A stretch of 64,000 nt of DNA from Slackia sp. (GTDB taxonomy: Bacteria > Actinomycetota > Coriobacteriia > Coriobacteriales > Eggerthellaceae), in assembly GCA_029266945.1 (NCBI GenBank), contig JARIED010000005.1, positions 172,997 to 236,996 of the forward strand, read 5' to 3'. Positions 9,439 through 18,280 of this stretch are shown here, piece after piece (position 1 is the stretch's first letter; every line of letters begins with the position of its first letter). Both the position numbers and the translations under genes were made by a program. The notes under the pieces were generated by a model. The model saw nothing but the letters and a program-made list of their open reading frames with translations. It was not told where the DNA came from and made no database searches.

Positions 9439-10320
9439 CTAGCGGCATAGCTCCCAGAACGTGACAGCCGATGCCGCCGCCACGTTGAGGCTGTCGACGC
9501 CGTGCATCATCGGGATACGCACCGTGAAATCGCATCCTTCGATGGTGCGATGCGACAGCCCGTCGCCCTCGGTGCCGAACACGAGCGCCAGCTTGTCGCA
9601 CGCGGCAAGCGCCTCGTCGCCCAGCGGCACGGATTCGTCCGACAGCGCCATGGCCGCCGTCTTATAGCCCAAAGCGCCCAGCCTGTTAAGACCCGCCGCA
9701 GACCAATCGCGCACGGTTTCGCCGATACGCGTCCAAGGAACCTGGAACACGGTGCCCATGGAAACGCGCACCGCACGGCGATACAGCGGGTCGCAGCACG
9801 TCGGCGTGACAAGCACGGCATCGATGCCCAACGCCGCAGCCGAACGGAAGATGGCGCCGACGTTCGTGTGGTCGACGATGCCCTCTAACACGGCGATGCG
9901 GCGACGGCCGTTATCGTCTCCCGACGCGGCGCGCACGGCGTCGATACCCGCAAGCAGCTCCTCGACGCTCGGCAGCGCGGGACGGCGCATCGCGCACAGG
10001 ATGCCGCGCGTCAATGCGAAGCCGGTCAGCTTCTTCAGCTCCGCCTCGGGCGCCACGAACACCGGCACGTCCTCGCCATGCTGCACGCCCGCCTGCTCGA
10101 TAGCCTCGATCGTCGAAGCGGCCGCTTCTTTCCATTCGGGCGTCATCAACACCGACACGGGCTGCATGCCGCCCGCGAGCGCGCGGTCGATCACCTTGAT
10201 GCTTTCGGCGATGAAGATGCCCTTCTCGGGCTCAAGCTTATTGCGCAGCTGAGCCTCGGTCAGGCGCGCGTAGGCGTTGAGCCGAGGATCGTCCAGTCTG
10301 GTTATTTCAACATACGACAC
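9439..10320 (-). CDS. TrmH/SpoU-family RNA 2'-O-methyltransferase
   Basis: A 293-residue S-adenosylmethionine-dependent RNA ribose methyltransferase of the SPOUT class. The C-terminal knotted domain has the three usual motifs: NVGAIFRSAAALG, LVFGTEGDGLS and IPMMHGVDSLNVAAA. The N-terminal 100 residues look like the substrate-binding domain of rRNA methyltransferases (FIAESIKVIDRAL). The RNA target cannot be told from sequence. AAGGAG directly touches the ATG at 10326 (no spacer) but stands 6 bases from GTG 10320, so GTG is preferred; the ATG start would add two residues. Confidence 0.85.
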   Translation of the reverse strand: MSYVEITRLDDPRLNAYARLTEAQLRNKLEPEKGIFIAESIKVIDRALAGGMQPVSVLMTPEWKEAAASTIEAIEQAGVQHGEDVPVFVAPEAELKKLTGFALTRGILCAMRRPALPSVEELLAGIDAVRAASGDDNGRRRIAVLEGIVDHTNVGAIFRSAAALGIDAVLVTPTCCDPLYRRAVRVSMGTVFQVPWTRIGETVRDWSAAGLNRLGALGYKTAAMALSDESVPLGDEALAACDKLALVFGTEGDGLSHRTIEGCDFTVRIPMMHGVDSLNVAAASAVTFWELCR

Positions 10321-10505
10321 GTTCATCTCCTTGCTTTGGCCGGTCCGACCGAAAGACCGCACGGGCGGCCCGTATGCGGCCTTCGCTTCCCTGCGAGGCC
10401 GTCGGACAATGCTCCCGATTATAGGCCACCGCGAAATCGCCGCCGCGCGCCGGCATGCGCGAAACGTCAAGAACGGCAGAAGCCGGCGCCGCGCCCGCCA
10501 ACGAA

Positions 10506-10541
10506 AAACGCCGCCGAGCCCCAGGGCCCGACGGCGTTTCG
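10506..10541 (-). terminator. Terminator of the UPF0237-UPF0210 unit
   Basis: On the minus strand AAACGCCGTCGGGCCC pairs imperfectly with GGGGCTCGGCGGCGTTT and is followed by TTTCG. It lies 32 bases past the stop codon at 10573. Confidence 0.75.
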
Positions 10542-10572
10542 AACCGTACGCGGCGCCGATGCGCCGGGCGGC

Positions 10573-11937
10573 TTAGTTCTTGAACGAATGGATCGGCGCA
10601 GGAATGCGGCCGCCGCGGCTGATGAACGCCTCGCAGCTCTTCGTATTCACCGGCATGATGGGGGCGTATCCCAGCAGGCCGCCGAACTCGGCCGTCTCGC
10701 CGATGCCCTTGCCGATCACCGGGATCACACGCACGGCCGTGGTCTTCTGGTTCACCATGCCGATCGCGGCTTCATCGGCGATGATGCCCGAAATGGTGGA
10801 AGCCGTCGTGTCGCCAGGAATGGCGATCATGTCCAAGCCGACGCTGCAGACGCAGGTCATGGCCTCGAGCTTCTCGATGGTCAGGCAGCCGTTGGCCGCG
10901 GCGTCGATCATATTCTTATCCTCGGACACGGGAATGAACGCGCCCGACAGGCCGCCGACATAGCTCGATGCCATGACGCCGCCCTTCTTCACCTGGTCGT
11001 TGAGCATGGCAAGCGCGGCCGTAGTGCCGGGCGCACCCACCTGCTCCAGGCCGATCTCCTCGAGGATTTCGCCGACCGAGTCGCCTACCGCAGGCGTCGG
11101 CGCCAGCGAAAGGTCGATGATGCCGAACGGCACACCCAGCCTGCGACTTGCTTCCTGAGCCACCAGCTGGCCGACGCGCGTGATCTTGAACGCAGTCTTC
11201 TTGATGGTCTCGCACAGCACCTCGAAATCCTTGCCGCGGGCGGCCTCGAGCGCGCTTTTGACCACGCCGGGGCCGGAGACGCCCACGTTGATCACAGCAT
11301 CGCCCTCTGTGACGCCGTGGAAAGCGCCCGCCATGAACGGGTTGTCGTCTGGCGCGTTGCAGAACACCACGAGCTTCGCGCAGCCGAGGCTGTCGTTATC
11401 GGCCGTGGCCTCGGCGGTCGCGCGCACCACTTCGCCCATCAGCTTCACGGCATCCATGTTGATACCCGTCTTCGTGGAGCCGACGTTCACACTGGCGCAG
11501 ACACGCTCGGTCTCGGCGAGAGCCTGGGGGATCGACCGGATGAGCAACTCTTCGGCGGGCGTCATCGATTTGCTCACAAGCGCCGAATAGCCTCCCAGGA
11601 AGTTGACGCCCACCTCGGCCGCGGCCTTGTCGAGCGCGTGGATGACCTTGACGAAATCGTCCGTCGTCCTGCACGCGCGGGCACCCACCAACGAAATCGG
11701 CGTCACGGAAATACGCTTGTTCACGATAGGGATGCCGTACTCGCACTCAATCGCCTGGCCCGTCGGAACGAGGTCTTTCGCGTACGAAACGATCTTCTTA
11801 TATATGTTGTCGCACAACTCGTCCACATCGTCGCATGCGCAGTCGAGCAGACTGATACCCATGGTGATGGTACGCACGTCGAGCTTTTCCTGCTCGATCA
11901 TCTGATTGGTCTCATGGACCTCCATGATATTCAGCAT
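10573..11937 (-). CDS. UPF0210 (DUF711, 'PFL family') protein
   Basis: A 454-residue cytosolic protein of the DUF711/UPF0210 family, which has distant similarity to pyruvate formate-lyase-like barrels but no established reaction. Conserved blocks include [17 protein letters not shown] at the N-terminus, [14 protein letters not shown] mid-protein and [16 protein letters not shown] near the C-terminus. It follows an ACT-domain gene of UPF0237 by 9 bases. The two families are very often adjacent or co-occurring, so the ACT protein is probably the ligand-sensing partner. The start at 11937 ([11 protein letters not shown]) is followed by a second in-frame ATG; the ribosome site is weak, which suggests coupling to the gene ahead. 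Confidence 0.88.
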   Translation of the reverse strand: MLNIMEVHETNQMIEQEKLDVRTITMGISLLDCACDDVDELCDNIYKKIVSYAKDLVPTGQAIECEYGIPIVNKRISVTPISLVGARACRTTDDFVKVIHALDKAAAEVGVNFLGGYSALVSKSMTPAEELLIRSIPQALAETERVCASVNVGSTKTGINMDAVKLMGEVVRATAEATADNDSLGCAKLVVFCNAPDDNPFMAGAFHGVTEGDAVINVGVSGPGVVKSALEAARGKDFEVLCETIKKTAFKITRVGQLVAQEASRRLGVPFGIIDLSLAPTPAVGDSVGEILEEIGLEQVGAPGTTAALAMLNDQVKKGGVMASSYVGGLSGAFIPVSEDKNMIDAAANGCLTIEKLEAMTCVCSVGLDMIAIPGDTTASTISGIIADEAAIGMVNQKTTAVRVIPVIGKGIGETAEFGGLLGYAPIMPVNTKSCEAFISRGGRIPAPIHSFKN

Positions 11938-11946
11938 ACGGAACCC

Positions 11947-12219
11947 CTAGACTCTATGCATCTTCGTGAAGATTTCTTCCTTCTGGCAGCGGATGCGCAC
12001 GCCGATTTCCTCGCCGATCGCTTCCAGGTCGCCGACCATCGTGCCGAAGTCCTTGGCGGCATCGGTGACGTCCACGATCATCATCATGTTGAAGAATCCG
12101 TCGATGATGGTCTGAGAAATATCCAAAACGTTGACGTTGCTATCGGACAGATACGTGCAGACGCGGGCGATGATGCCCACGGTGTCCTGGCCGACCACGG
12201 TGATAATGGCTTTGTTCAT
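11947..12219 (-). CDS. ACT-domain protein, UPF0237 family
   Basis: A 90-residue stand-alone ACT domain (MNKAIITVVGQDTVGIIARV) of the UPF0237 type. ACT domains bind small ligands such as amino acids at dimer interfaces; the ligand here is unknown. ATG 12219 follows AAGGAGG. It is the first gene of a two-gene unit with the UPF0210 protein and probably regulates or assembles with it. The protein is complete and typical in length. Confidence 0.9.
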   Translation of the reverse strand: MNKAIITVVGQDTVGIIARVCTYLSDSNVNVLDISQTIIDGFFNMMMIVDVTDAAKDFGTMVGDLEAIGEEIGVRIRCQKEEIFTKMHRV

Positions 12220-12427
12220 GCCGAAAGCCTCCTTGTTTGAGACAGGGTTTGGATGCGGATATGCGTCCATCCGCGCTTACTGACACTTTATCACGATGTA
12301 GCGCCGCCGCACACGAGACCGGGTCAGCGGAGCGTTATTCGCCAGGGAACGCCCACGGCGGGCCGATGGAGCGCCGCACCGCCTACCGCTTCGCCATTCC
12401 CCATGCCGACCTGCGGCGCTTTTCCAC

Positions 12428-12433
12428 TATAAT
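12428..12433 (+). promoter_or_regulatory. -10 box for the sodium symporter gene
   Basis: A perfect TATAAT 60 bases upstream of the start at 12494. The hexamer 17 bases upstream (GCCGAC) is a poor -35. Confidence 0.5.
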
Positions 12434-12493
12434 GTGCCGACTACGTGAAAGAGACGCGCCCACCCGCGGCGCGTGCGAAGAAAGCGAGCTACC

Positions 12494-13909
12494 ATGAGCG
12501 AACCGCAACCGTCGCGCGAGAAATTCGCATCGCGCATCGGATTCATCCTCATCTCGGCCGGCTGCGCCATCGGCCTGGGCAACGTCTGGCGTTTCCCCTA
12601 CGTCACCGGCGAATACGGCGGCGCCGCGTTCGTGCTGCTGTACCTTCTATTCCTGGCCATTCTGGGCCTGCCCATCCTGGTCATGGAATTCTCGGTCGGC
12701 CGCGCGTCGCAGAAAAGCTGCGCGCGAAGCTTCAACATCCTCGAGCCCAAAGGCACGAAGTGGCACCTGTATAAATGGTTCGCCATCGCCGGCAACTACA
12801 TCCTCATGATGTTCTACACCACAGTGGCCGGCTGGATGGTGGCCTACGCATTCAAGATGGGCACCGGCCAGCTTAACGGCGTGGCCCCTGAAAATACGGG
12901 CAGCGTGTTCGCCGCCCTTCAGGCGGATCCGCTGCAAATGTTCGGCTGGCTGCTACTCATCTGCCTGATCGGCTTCGGCATTTGCGGCATGGGCCTGCAG
13001 AAAGGCGTCGAGCGCATCACCAAGATCATGATGGCCTGCCTGTTCGTGGCGATCCTCATCCTGGCGGTCAACAGCCTCCTTCTGCCGAACTCCGGCGAGG
13101 GCCTGGCCTTCTACCTGCTGCCCGACTTCTCGCGCCTGTTCGCGGGCGACACCGTGGCCGAGCAGATGGGAACCTTCGGCGACGCCGTGTACGCGGCCAT
13201 GGGCCAGGCGTTCTTCACGCTATCCATCGGCGCTTCGGGCATGGCCATCTTCGGCAGCTACATCGGTCGCGACCGCCGCCTGACGGGCGAGGCCGTCTCG
13301 GTCGCCGGCCTGTCCACCCTGATCTCGCTGCTCGCGGGCCTCATCATCTTCCCCGCCTGCTTCTCGTTCGGCGTCAGCCCCGACTCAGGCCCCAATCTGG
13401 TGTTCGTCACGCTGCCCAGCGTGTTCAACCAGATGTGGCTCGGCCAGCTGTGGGGAACTCTGTTCTTCATCTTCATGAGCTTCGCGGCGCTGTCCACCGT
13501 CATCGGCGTGTTCGAGAATATCATCGCCTTCGCCATGGACCAGTGGGGCATTTCGCGCAAGAAGGCCGTCGCCGTCAACGCTGTGGCGATCGTCATCCTG
13601 TCGCTGCCCTGCATCCTGGGCATGAACGTGTGGAGCGGCTTCCAGATTCCCGGCATCGGCGACATCCAGGGCCTCGAGGACTTCATCGTCTCGAACAACA
13701 TCCTGCCGCTGGGTGGCCTGCTGTACGTGCTATTCTGCACAAGCCGCTACGGCTGGGGCTGGAAGAACTTCAAGGCCGAGGCCGACGCGGGCTCCGGCGT
13801 GAAGTTCCCCGCATGGAGCTTCTTCTGGATCAAGTACTGCATCCCCGTGCTGATGATCATCATCTTCATCATGGGCTACGTGCCGAAGTTTCAGATCTGG
13901 TTCGGATAA
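12494..13909 (+). CDS. Neurotransmitter:sodium symporter (NSS/SNF) family transporter
   Basis: A 471-residue membrane transporter of the LeuT-fold NSS family, which uses sodium to import amino acids or related amines. The N-terminal helix 1 signature is clear (GFILISAGCAIGLGNVWRFPY), including the unwound Na+/substrate segment GLGNVWRFP. About 11-12 membrane helices follow. Bacterial members with 11 helices are common, and the last helix here ends at IIFIMGYVPKF. ATG 12494 has a modest AAAGCGAG ribosome site; a perfect -10 box lies upstream. The substrate is unknown; tryptophan, tyrosine and branched-chain amino acids are known for relatives. Monocistronic, ending at a strong terminator. Confidence 0.92.
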   Translation: MSEPQPSREKFASRIGFILISAGCAIGLGNVWRFPYVTGEYGGAAFVLLYLLFLAILGLPILVMEFSVGRASQKSCARSFNILEPKGTKWHLYKWFAIAGNYILMMFYTTVAGWMVAYAFKMGTGQLNGVAPENTGSVFAALQADPLQMFGWLLLICLIGFGICGMGLQKGVERITKIMMACLFVAILILAVNSLLLPNSGEGLAFYLLPDFSRLFAGDTVAEQMGTFGDAVYAAMGQAFFTLSIGASGMAIFGSYIGRDRRLTGEAVSVAGLSTLISLLAGLIIFPACFSFGVSPDSGPNLVFVTLPSVFNQMWLGQLWGTLFFIFMSFAALSTVIGVFENIIAFAMDQWGISRKKAVAVNAVAIVILSLPCILGMNVWSGFQIPGIGDIQGLEDFIVSNNILPLGGLLYVLFCTSRYGWGWKNFKAEADAGSGVKFPAWSFFWIKYCIPVLMIIIFIMGYVPKFQIWFG

Positions 13910-13972
13910 CGGCCCTTTCCACGGCCGCGCGTATCGCACGCGCGGCGCCGCACGCCGCCACATAGCATGTCG

Positions 13973-14007
13973 AAAGCCCCGGAAAGCGCGCGCTTTCCGG
14001 GGCTTTT
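13973..14007. terminator. Strong terminator after the NSS transporter
   Basis: AAAGCCCCGGAAAGCGC pairs with GCGCTTTCCGGGGCTTT, followed by a T-run. It can also serve the convergent MBL gene on the other strand. Confidence 0.9.
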
Positions 14008-14102
14008 TGCTGCCTTCTGCCAAACGCCGAGCCGAGCGCGAGCGCGTCGGAGCATGAAAAAGCGAGGTCGCCGAAGCTCCCCCGCTTTTTTCGAAGCGGC
14101 CG

Positions 14103-15140
14103 TTACGCCGCGTAATAGCGATAGACGCCCTGGTCGTCGCATTCGCGCACGATCAGGCCTTCGCGCACCTGATGCTCCAGGATGATGATGCCGCTTTCCA
14201 GAATGCACCACTTCTGCGCCGTGGAAATGTCGTCCCACTCGTACGGCACGTTCCATTTGAGGCCACGGATCACCTCGGCGCCGATGGAGCCCGGATGCTC
14301 ACGCACGAAATCGACCGCACGCTGCAGGCGCCTTCCGTGATGGTCGAGCAGCCACTGCACACGTTCGCGCCAGCCGTCGCGCAAATCACCGTGCGACACC
14401 AGCAGGCTGCTGATATCCATATCGAGCATCTTGGCCACATTGCCCAGATACACCGCCATGGAATCGGTCGAATCGGGCCTGAAGCCGAGACCGGGCGATA
14501 TCACGAACAGAACGTGGTCGCCGCCGAAGAACAGCCCCGATTCCTCATGGAACAGCGACTGGTGGCCGGGCGTGTGGCCCGCCGTCGAAACGACGTGTAG
14601 GACATGGCGCCCCACCGCGATTTCGTCGCCGTCTTCGACGAAACGGAGATTGCGGCCCTCGGCCTTGAAACTGTCGATGCCCGTGCCGTAACGGCCCTCG
14701 CGGCAGTACAGGCGAGCGCGCTCGGACGGCACGCCTTCGGCCATCACGCGCCGCTCGACGCGACTCCAAAAAGCGGAGTCGTTCGCGGCGACCATCAGGT
14801 CGAAGTCGACGCGGCTCACATACAGCGGCGCATCCAGGGGAACCAGACGGTCGACGAGGCCGGCGTGGTCCATGTGCAGATGCGTCAGGAAAAACGACGC
14901 GCGCGACGGGTCGACGCAGATTTCGTCGAAGGCGCGCTCCAGAACCACGGCGCCTTCGTCGGTCGGCGCGCCCGTGTCCACCACGAGCACTTCGCCTTCG
15001 TCTTCCACCACGTAGACGTTCGTCTCGGACGTCGAGATATTCGTGAAGGGAACCTGCACCGCATAGACGTTCGGAGCGCGATGGATCTGTTGCCATCGCT
15101 CGCCCGCGCGCAGGCACACCTCCTGTTCGCTTGCAGCCAT
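14103..15140 (-). CDS. Metallo-beta-lactamase-fold hydrolase
   Basis: A 345-residue MBL-fold enzyme. The metal motif is THLHMDHAG (His87, His89, Asp91, His92), followed by GHTPGHQSL and FGGDHVLF, so both metal sites look complete. A C-terminal helical domain of about 100 residues (ERVQWLLDHHGRR onward) resembles the glyoxalase-II-like/'MBL-winged helix' hydrolases that act on thioesters or phosphodiesters. The substrate cannot be inferred. ATG 15140 has a GAGGT ribosome site. It is on the same strand as tilS, maf and cysK, with 138 bases between it and tilS. Confidence 0.88.
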   Translation of the reverse strand: MAASEQEVCLRAGERWQQIHRAPNVYAVQVPFTNISTSETNVYVVEDEGEVLVVDTGAPTDEGAVVLERAFDEICVDPSRASFFLTHLHMDHAGLVDRLVPLDAPLYVSRVDFDLMVAANDSAFWSRVERRVMAEGVPSERARLYCREGRYGTGIDSFKAEGRNLRFVEDGDEIAVGRHVLHVVSTAGHTPGHQSLFHEESGLFFGGDHVLFVISPGLGFRPDSTDSMAVYLGNVAKMLDMDISSLLVSHGDLRDGWRERVQWLLDHHGRRLQRAVDFVREHPGSIGAEVIRGLKWNVPYEWDDISTAQKWCILESGIIILEHQVREGLIVRECDDQGVYRYYAA

Positions 15141-15278
15141 ATCGACCTCGCTCGCTCAGGACCCGAGCAAGCCCGGGTCGCGCCTCGTTCTCTTTTCCGT
15201 CTCGGATATTACGAAAACCGCGCAAGACGGCGCAAGCGCCGCCGCTTTCAACGTAAAGAAACTAGATTGCGCGCGACG

Positions 15279-16382
15279 CTACGCCTTCTTGCGGCGAGCC
15301 CGAAACGCGCCCATAGGCTCGATCCGCAATCCCAGCTTGTTGTACGAAACAGCAAGGTCGCCCTGGATATTTGCCACATATCCGCTCTGCCCCAGGCCCG
15401 CGAGGCAGGCTTCGATCGACGCGCTTTCGATGCGCACGTCCGCCCCGAGCGCCAGCGAGAGCACGCGGTCGAGCGCGCGGCGGACCAGCGGAACCGGCGC
15501 GTCGGCCAGCTCTGGGGACACAAGAAATCCCTCGACAGGCGAAGCGCCCAGAGGCGCGACGCAGCGAATGATCAGGTCGCGGGCCTGCAATGCCAGCATG
15601 TCATCCTCGTCGGCGATGAGATTCATCGTGCGCGTCAGCGTTTCGAGCAGACGCGGATTGCGCTCCTTGGCACGCGGAACGATTTCGTGGCGAACGAACG
15701 CACGGAAACGGTCGGTATCGGCGTTGGTGGCATCCTCGCGCCACAGCGCGCCTGCTTCGTCGCGCACCGCGTTTGCACGCGCCTCGATGAAGGCGCGCAG
15801 CTCATCGCGGCCCGTCTCGAGCAGGGGGCGGCACACGCGGCACCCTTCGATCACGACGCTATGGCCCATCGAACGGAAACCGCCAGGGCCCGTTCCCACA
15901 ATCGAGCGCATATAGAAGTTCTCGACGCGGTCGTCGGCCGTATGCGCCGTGAAGATACGCCCCGCCTCGAACGGGAAGCCCATATGCAGGCACGTGCTTT
16001 CGAGCGCCTCGCGGGCCGCGCGGTAGCGCTCGGCGCGGGCGATGGCTTCCATATTGCCGCCCGACGACCGCACCATCTGCGCCACGTCGATATCGCACAC
16101 GAACAGCGGGATGCCAAGGCTCTCGGCTAGCACGGCGACGAACGCCGCGTCGCCGTCGGATGCCGCGCCCCGCAGATGATGGTTCACATGCAGCATGGCC
16201 AACCCGCCCAGATGCCCCGCCGCTACCGCATCGGCGGCGAGATACGCGAGCGCCGTGCTATCCGACCCGCCGCTCACCATGAGCAGCGCGACGTTGTCGC
16301 GCGCGGCCATCGAGCGCTCGGCCACGATTCGCTCCATACGGGCGAAGACGTCTTGCGCGGGCGCGGGGTTCGCGCATGCCAT
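15279..16382 (-). CDS. tilS: tRNA(Ile)-lysidine synthase TilS
   Basis: TilS attaches lysine to C34 of the tRNA-Ile that reads AUA, using ATP, and so changes decoding from Met to Ile. The PP-loop motif SGGSDS is at residues 37-42, followed by HVNHHLRG and AHTADDRVE, which are diagnostic of TilS. At 367 residues it has the N-terminal domain plus a shortened C-terminal region. It starts one base after the maf stop codon (ATG 16382; maf TAG ends at 16384), so the two are translationally coupled. The neighbourhood lacks the frequent tilS-hpt-ftsH arrangement. Confidence 0.92.
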   Translation of the reverse strand: MACANPAPAQDVFARMERIVAERSMAARDNVALLMVSGGSDSTALAYLAADAVAAGHLGGLAMLHVNHHLRGAASDGDAAFVAVLAESLGIPLFVCDIDVAQMVRSSGGNMEAIARAERYRAAREALESTCLHMGFPFEAGRIFTAHTADDRVENFYMRSIVGTGPGGFRSMGHSVVIEGCRVCRPLLETGRDELRAFIEARANAVRDEAGALWREDATNADTDRFRAFVRHEIVPRAKERNPRLLETLTRTMNLIADEDDMLALQARDLIIRCVAPLGASPVEGFLVSPELADAPVPLVRRALDRVLSLALGADVRIESASIEACLAGLGQSGYVANIQGDLAVSYNKLGLRIEPMGAFRARRKKA

Positions 16383-16383
16383 G

Positions 16384-17034
16384 CTATTTCGCCGCCTCGA
16401 AGAATTCGGAGAATTCGACGATCAGACGCTTCACCGGCAGGCCGACCACGTTGTCGAAATCGCCCGAAACGCGCTCGACGAGCATTTCGCCGCCGAGCCC
16501 CTGAACGCCGTAAGCGCCCGCCTTGTCCATCGGCTCGCCCGTAGCGACATAGCGCTCGATCAGCTCGTCGTCGAGCACCTTGAACAGCACGTTGCTCGTT
16601 TCCGCGAACGAACGGAACGCCAGCGATATGTCCTGCTCGCCCGCGGGCGCGCCCACCAGCCACACCGACACGCCGGTGATGACCTGATGGGCCCTGCCCG
16701 ACAGCTCGTCCAGAATGCGATGAGCGTCGGCCTCGTCGATCGGCTTGCCATAGATCGTGTTGTCGGCCACCACCATGGTGTCGGCGCCGACCACCATGGC
16801 CGTGCCTTCGTAGCCTTCGTTGAGCACGTCTTCCACCACGGCGCGCGCCTTGCGCTCGGCGAGCTTTTTCGCCGCCTCTTCGGGCTGATTGAGCAGGTCG
16901 GCGTCAAGCGTCTCGTCCGCCTGGGACACGCGCACCGTGAACGGCACGCCTTCGCGCGCCAGAAGCTCGCTGCGGCGCGGGCTTCCGCTTGCAAGAATCA
17001 CGTCGATTTTCATATCTTCGGCCACGTCAGCCAT
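16384..17034 (-). CDS. maf: Maf-family nucleoside triphosphate pyrophosphatase
   Basis: Maf proteins hydrolyse non-canonical nucleoside triphosphates (dTTP/UTP or modified pyrimidines) to monophosphates, a house-cleaning role also linked to septum formation. The signature LASGSPRRSELL is at about residues 14-25, followed by KARAV, GADTMVV and the C-terminal block around GAYGVQGLGG. The product is 216 residues, the usual length. The start at 17034 (MADVAEDMKIDV) has an AAGG ribosome site; a later ATG before KIDVILASG lacks one. It is the first gene of a maf-tilS pair. Confidence 0.93.
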   Translation of the reverse strand: MADVAEDMKIDVILASGSPRRSELLAREGVPFTVRVSQADETLDADLLNQPEEAAKKLAERKARAVVEDVLNEGYEGTAMVVGADTMVVADNTIYGKPIDEADAHRILDELSGRAHQVITGVSVWLVGAPAGEQDISLAFRSFAETSNVLFKVLDDELIERYVATGEPMDKAGAYGVQGLGGEMLVERVSGDFDNVVGLPVKRLIVEFSEFFEAAK

Positions 17035-17198
17035 ACTGATTACCTTTCGATACTTTATTTCTAATTTACATTGAATATATTTTTGCAGTTAAATTTCTTA
17101 GAGAAAGTCACTTGCTTATCGTTCTTATCGACCAAATATAAAGCAACTTTCCAAAAACCGTATTTCAACGAAAGCAAGCGGCGCTTGTCGCAAAACAA

Positions 17199-17230
17199 CG
17201 AAGACCGCCCGAGGTCGGACGGCCTTCGAT
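17199..17230 (-). terminator. Probable terminator of cysK
   Basis: On the minus strand GAAGGCCGTCCGA pairs with TCGGGCGGTCTTC (two mismatches) and is followed by GTTGTTTTG. It lies 33 bases past the cysK stop. Confidence 0.55.
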
Positions 17231-17262
17231 GCAATCGCGCGCGGCGTCCGATCGGCGGAGGC

Positions 17263-18240
17263 CTACGAGAACAGCGGCGTGGAAAGATATCGCTCGCCGG
17301 TATCGACCGCGAACGTCACGATAGTCGAGCCCTTCGCTTCGGGATGCTCCTGCACCAACTTGCGCACGGCAGCGATGTTGGCGCCGCTTGAAATGCCCAC
17401 CAGCAACGCCTCTTGCGTCGCCATGAAACGGGCCTGCTCGTAAGCCTCATCGGTGCTCACGCGGATAGCTCCGTCAAGCGCATCCAAATCGAGCGTCTCG
17501 GGAATGAAGTTCGCACCGATGCCCTGGATGCCGTGCGGAGCAGGCGTGGGCGCCTCGCCCGCGAGAGCCTGCGTGATCAAGGGGCTTTCGTCGGGTTCGA
17601 CGGCGTAGACGAACACGTGCTCGCCCGTCAGGGCCGCCAGGCCGTTCCTACTCTGCATGCCGTGCCCGTTAAAGAAGTGAGCCACGCCCGAAACCGTGCC
17701 GCCGGTTCCTGCCGCGGCAACGATGTAGTCGGGATTCGCGCCGCCCAGGGCCTCCTTGATTTCGGGGCCGGTCGTCTTCTCGTGAGCCGCCGGGTTGTCG
17801 GGATTCGTGAATTGGCCCACGATCCAGGCGCCGGGAGTTTCGCGCTCGATACGCTCGGCCTCGGCGACCGCGCCCGCCATGCCTTCGGCGGCAGGCGTCA
17901 GGACCAGCTTCGCTCCATAGGCGGCAAGAAGCATGCGTCGCTCCTTGCTCATGGACTCGGGCATGGTGAGTACCACGTCGTAGTCGCGCGCGGCGCCGAT
18001 CATGGCGATGCCGATGCCCGTGTTTCCACTGGTCGGCTCCACGAGAACGCTCTTGCCGGGCGCGATCGTCCCGCGCTCTTCGGCCGCGTCGATCATATTC
18101 TTCGCGGCGCGGTCTTTGATCGAGCCTCCGGGATTGGCCGCCTCGTATTTCACGAGCACGTTCGCGCCCACTTCCGCGCTCAGTTTCTCGAGCCTGATCA
18201 AAGGAGTCGCGCCGATCGCGGCGCTGAGATGTTCGGCCAT
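17263..18240 (-). CDS. cysK: Cysteine synthase A (O-acetylserine sulfhydrylase)
   Basis: A PLP enzyme that makes cysteine from O-acetylserine and sulfide. The 325-residue product has the Schiff-base lysine Lys42 in NPGGSIKDRAA, the substrate loop SGNTG at 71-75 and the phosphate loop GTGGTVSGV. ATG 18240 (MAEHLSAAIGATPL) follows an AAGG ribosome site; the open frame extends to 18723 but overlaps the methyltransferase gene antiframe and is not real. It lies 40 bases downstream of an RNA uracil methyltransferase gene on the same strand. Confidence 0.95.
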   Translation of the reverse strand: MAEHLSAAIGATPLIRLEKLSAEVGANVLVKYEAANPGGSIKDRAAKNMIDAAEERGTIAPGKSVLVEPTSGNTGIGIAMIGAARDYDVVLTMPESMSKERRMLLAAYGAKLVLTPAAEGMAGAVAEAERIERETPGAWIVGQFTNPDNPAAHEKTTGPEIKEALGGANPDYIVAAAGTGGTVSGVAHFFNGHGMQSRNGLAALTGEHVFVYAVEPDESPLITQALAGEAPTPAPHGIQGIGANFIPETLDLDALDGAIRVSTDEAYEQARFMATQEALLVGISSGANIAAVRKLVQEHPEAKGSTIVTFAVDTGERYLSTPLFS

Positions 18241-18280
18241 AGCTGAAACCTTCCCTTCGTCTGCCTGAAAGCCGGCATGC

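Noticed and set aside
12237..12497. An 86-codon plus-strand frame before the NSS transporter gene
   Set aside because: Covers the transporter's promoter and ribosome site and starts inside the divergent ACT gene leader; no supporting signal.
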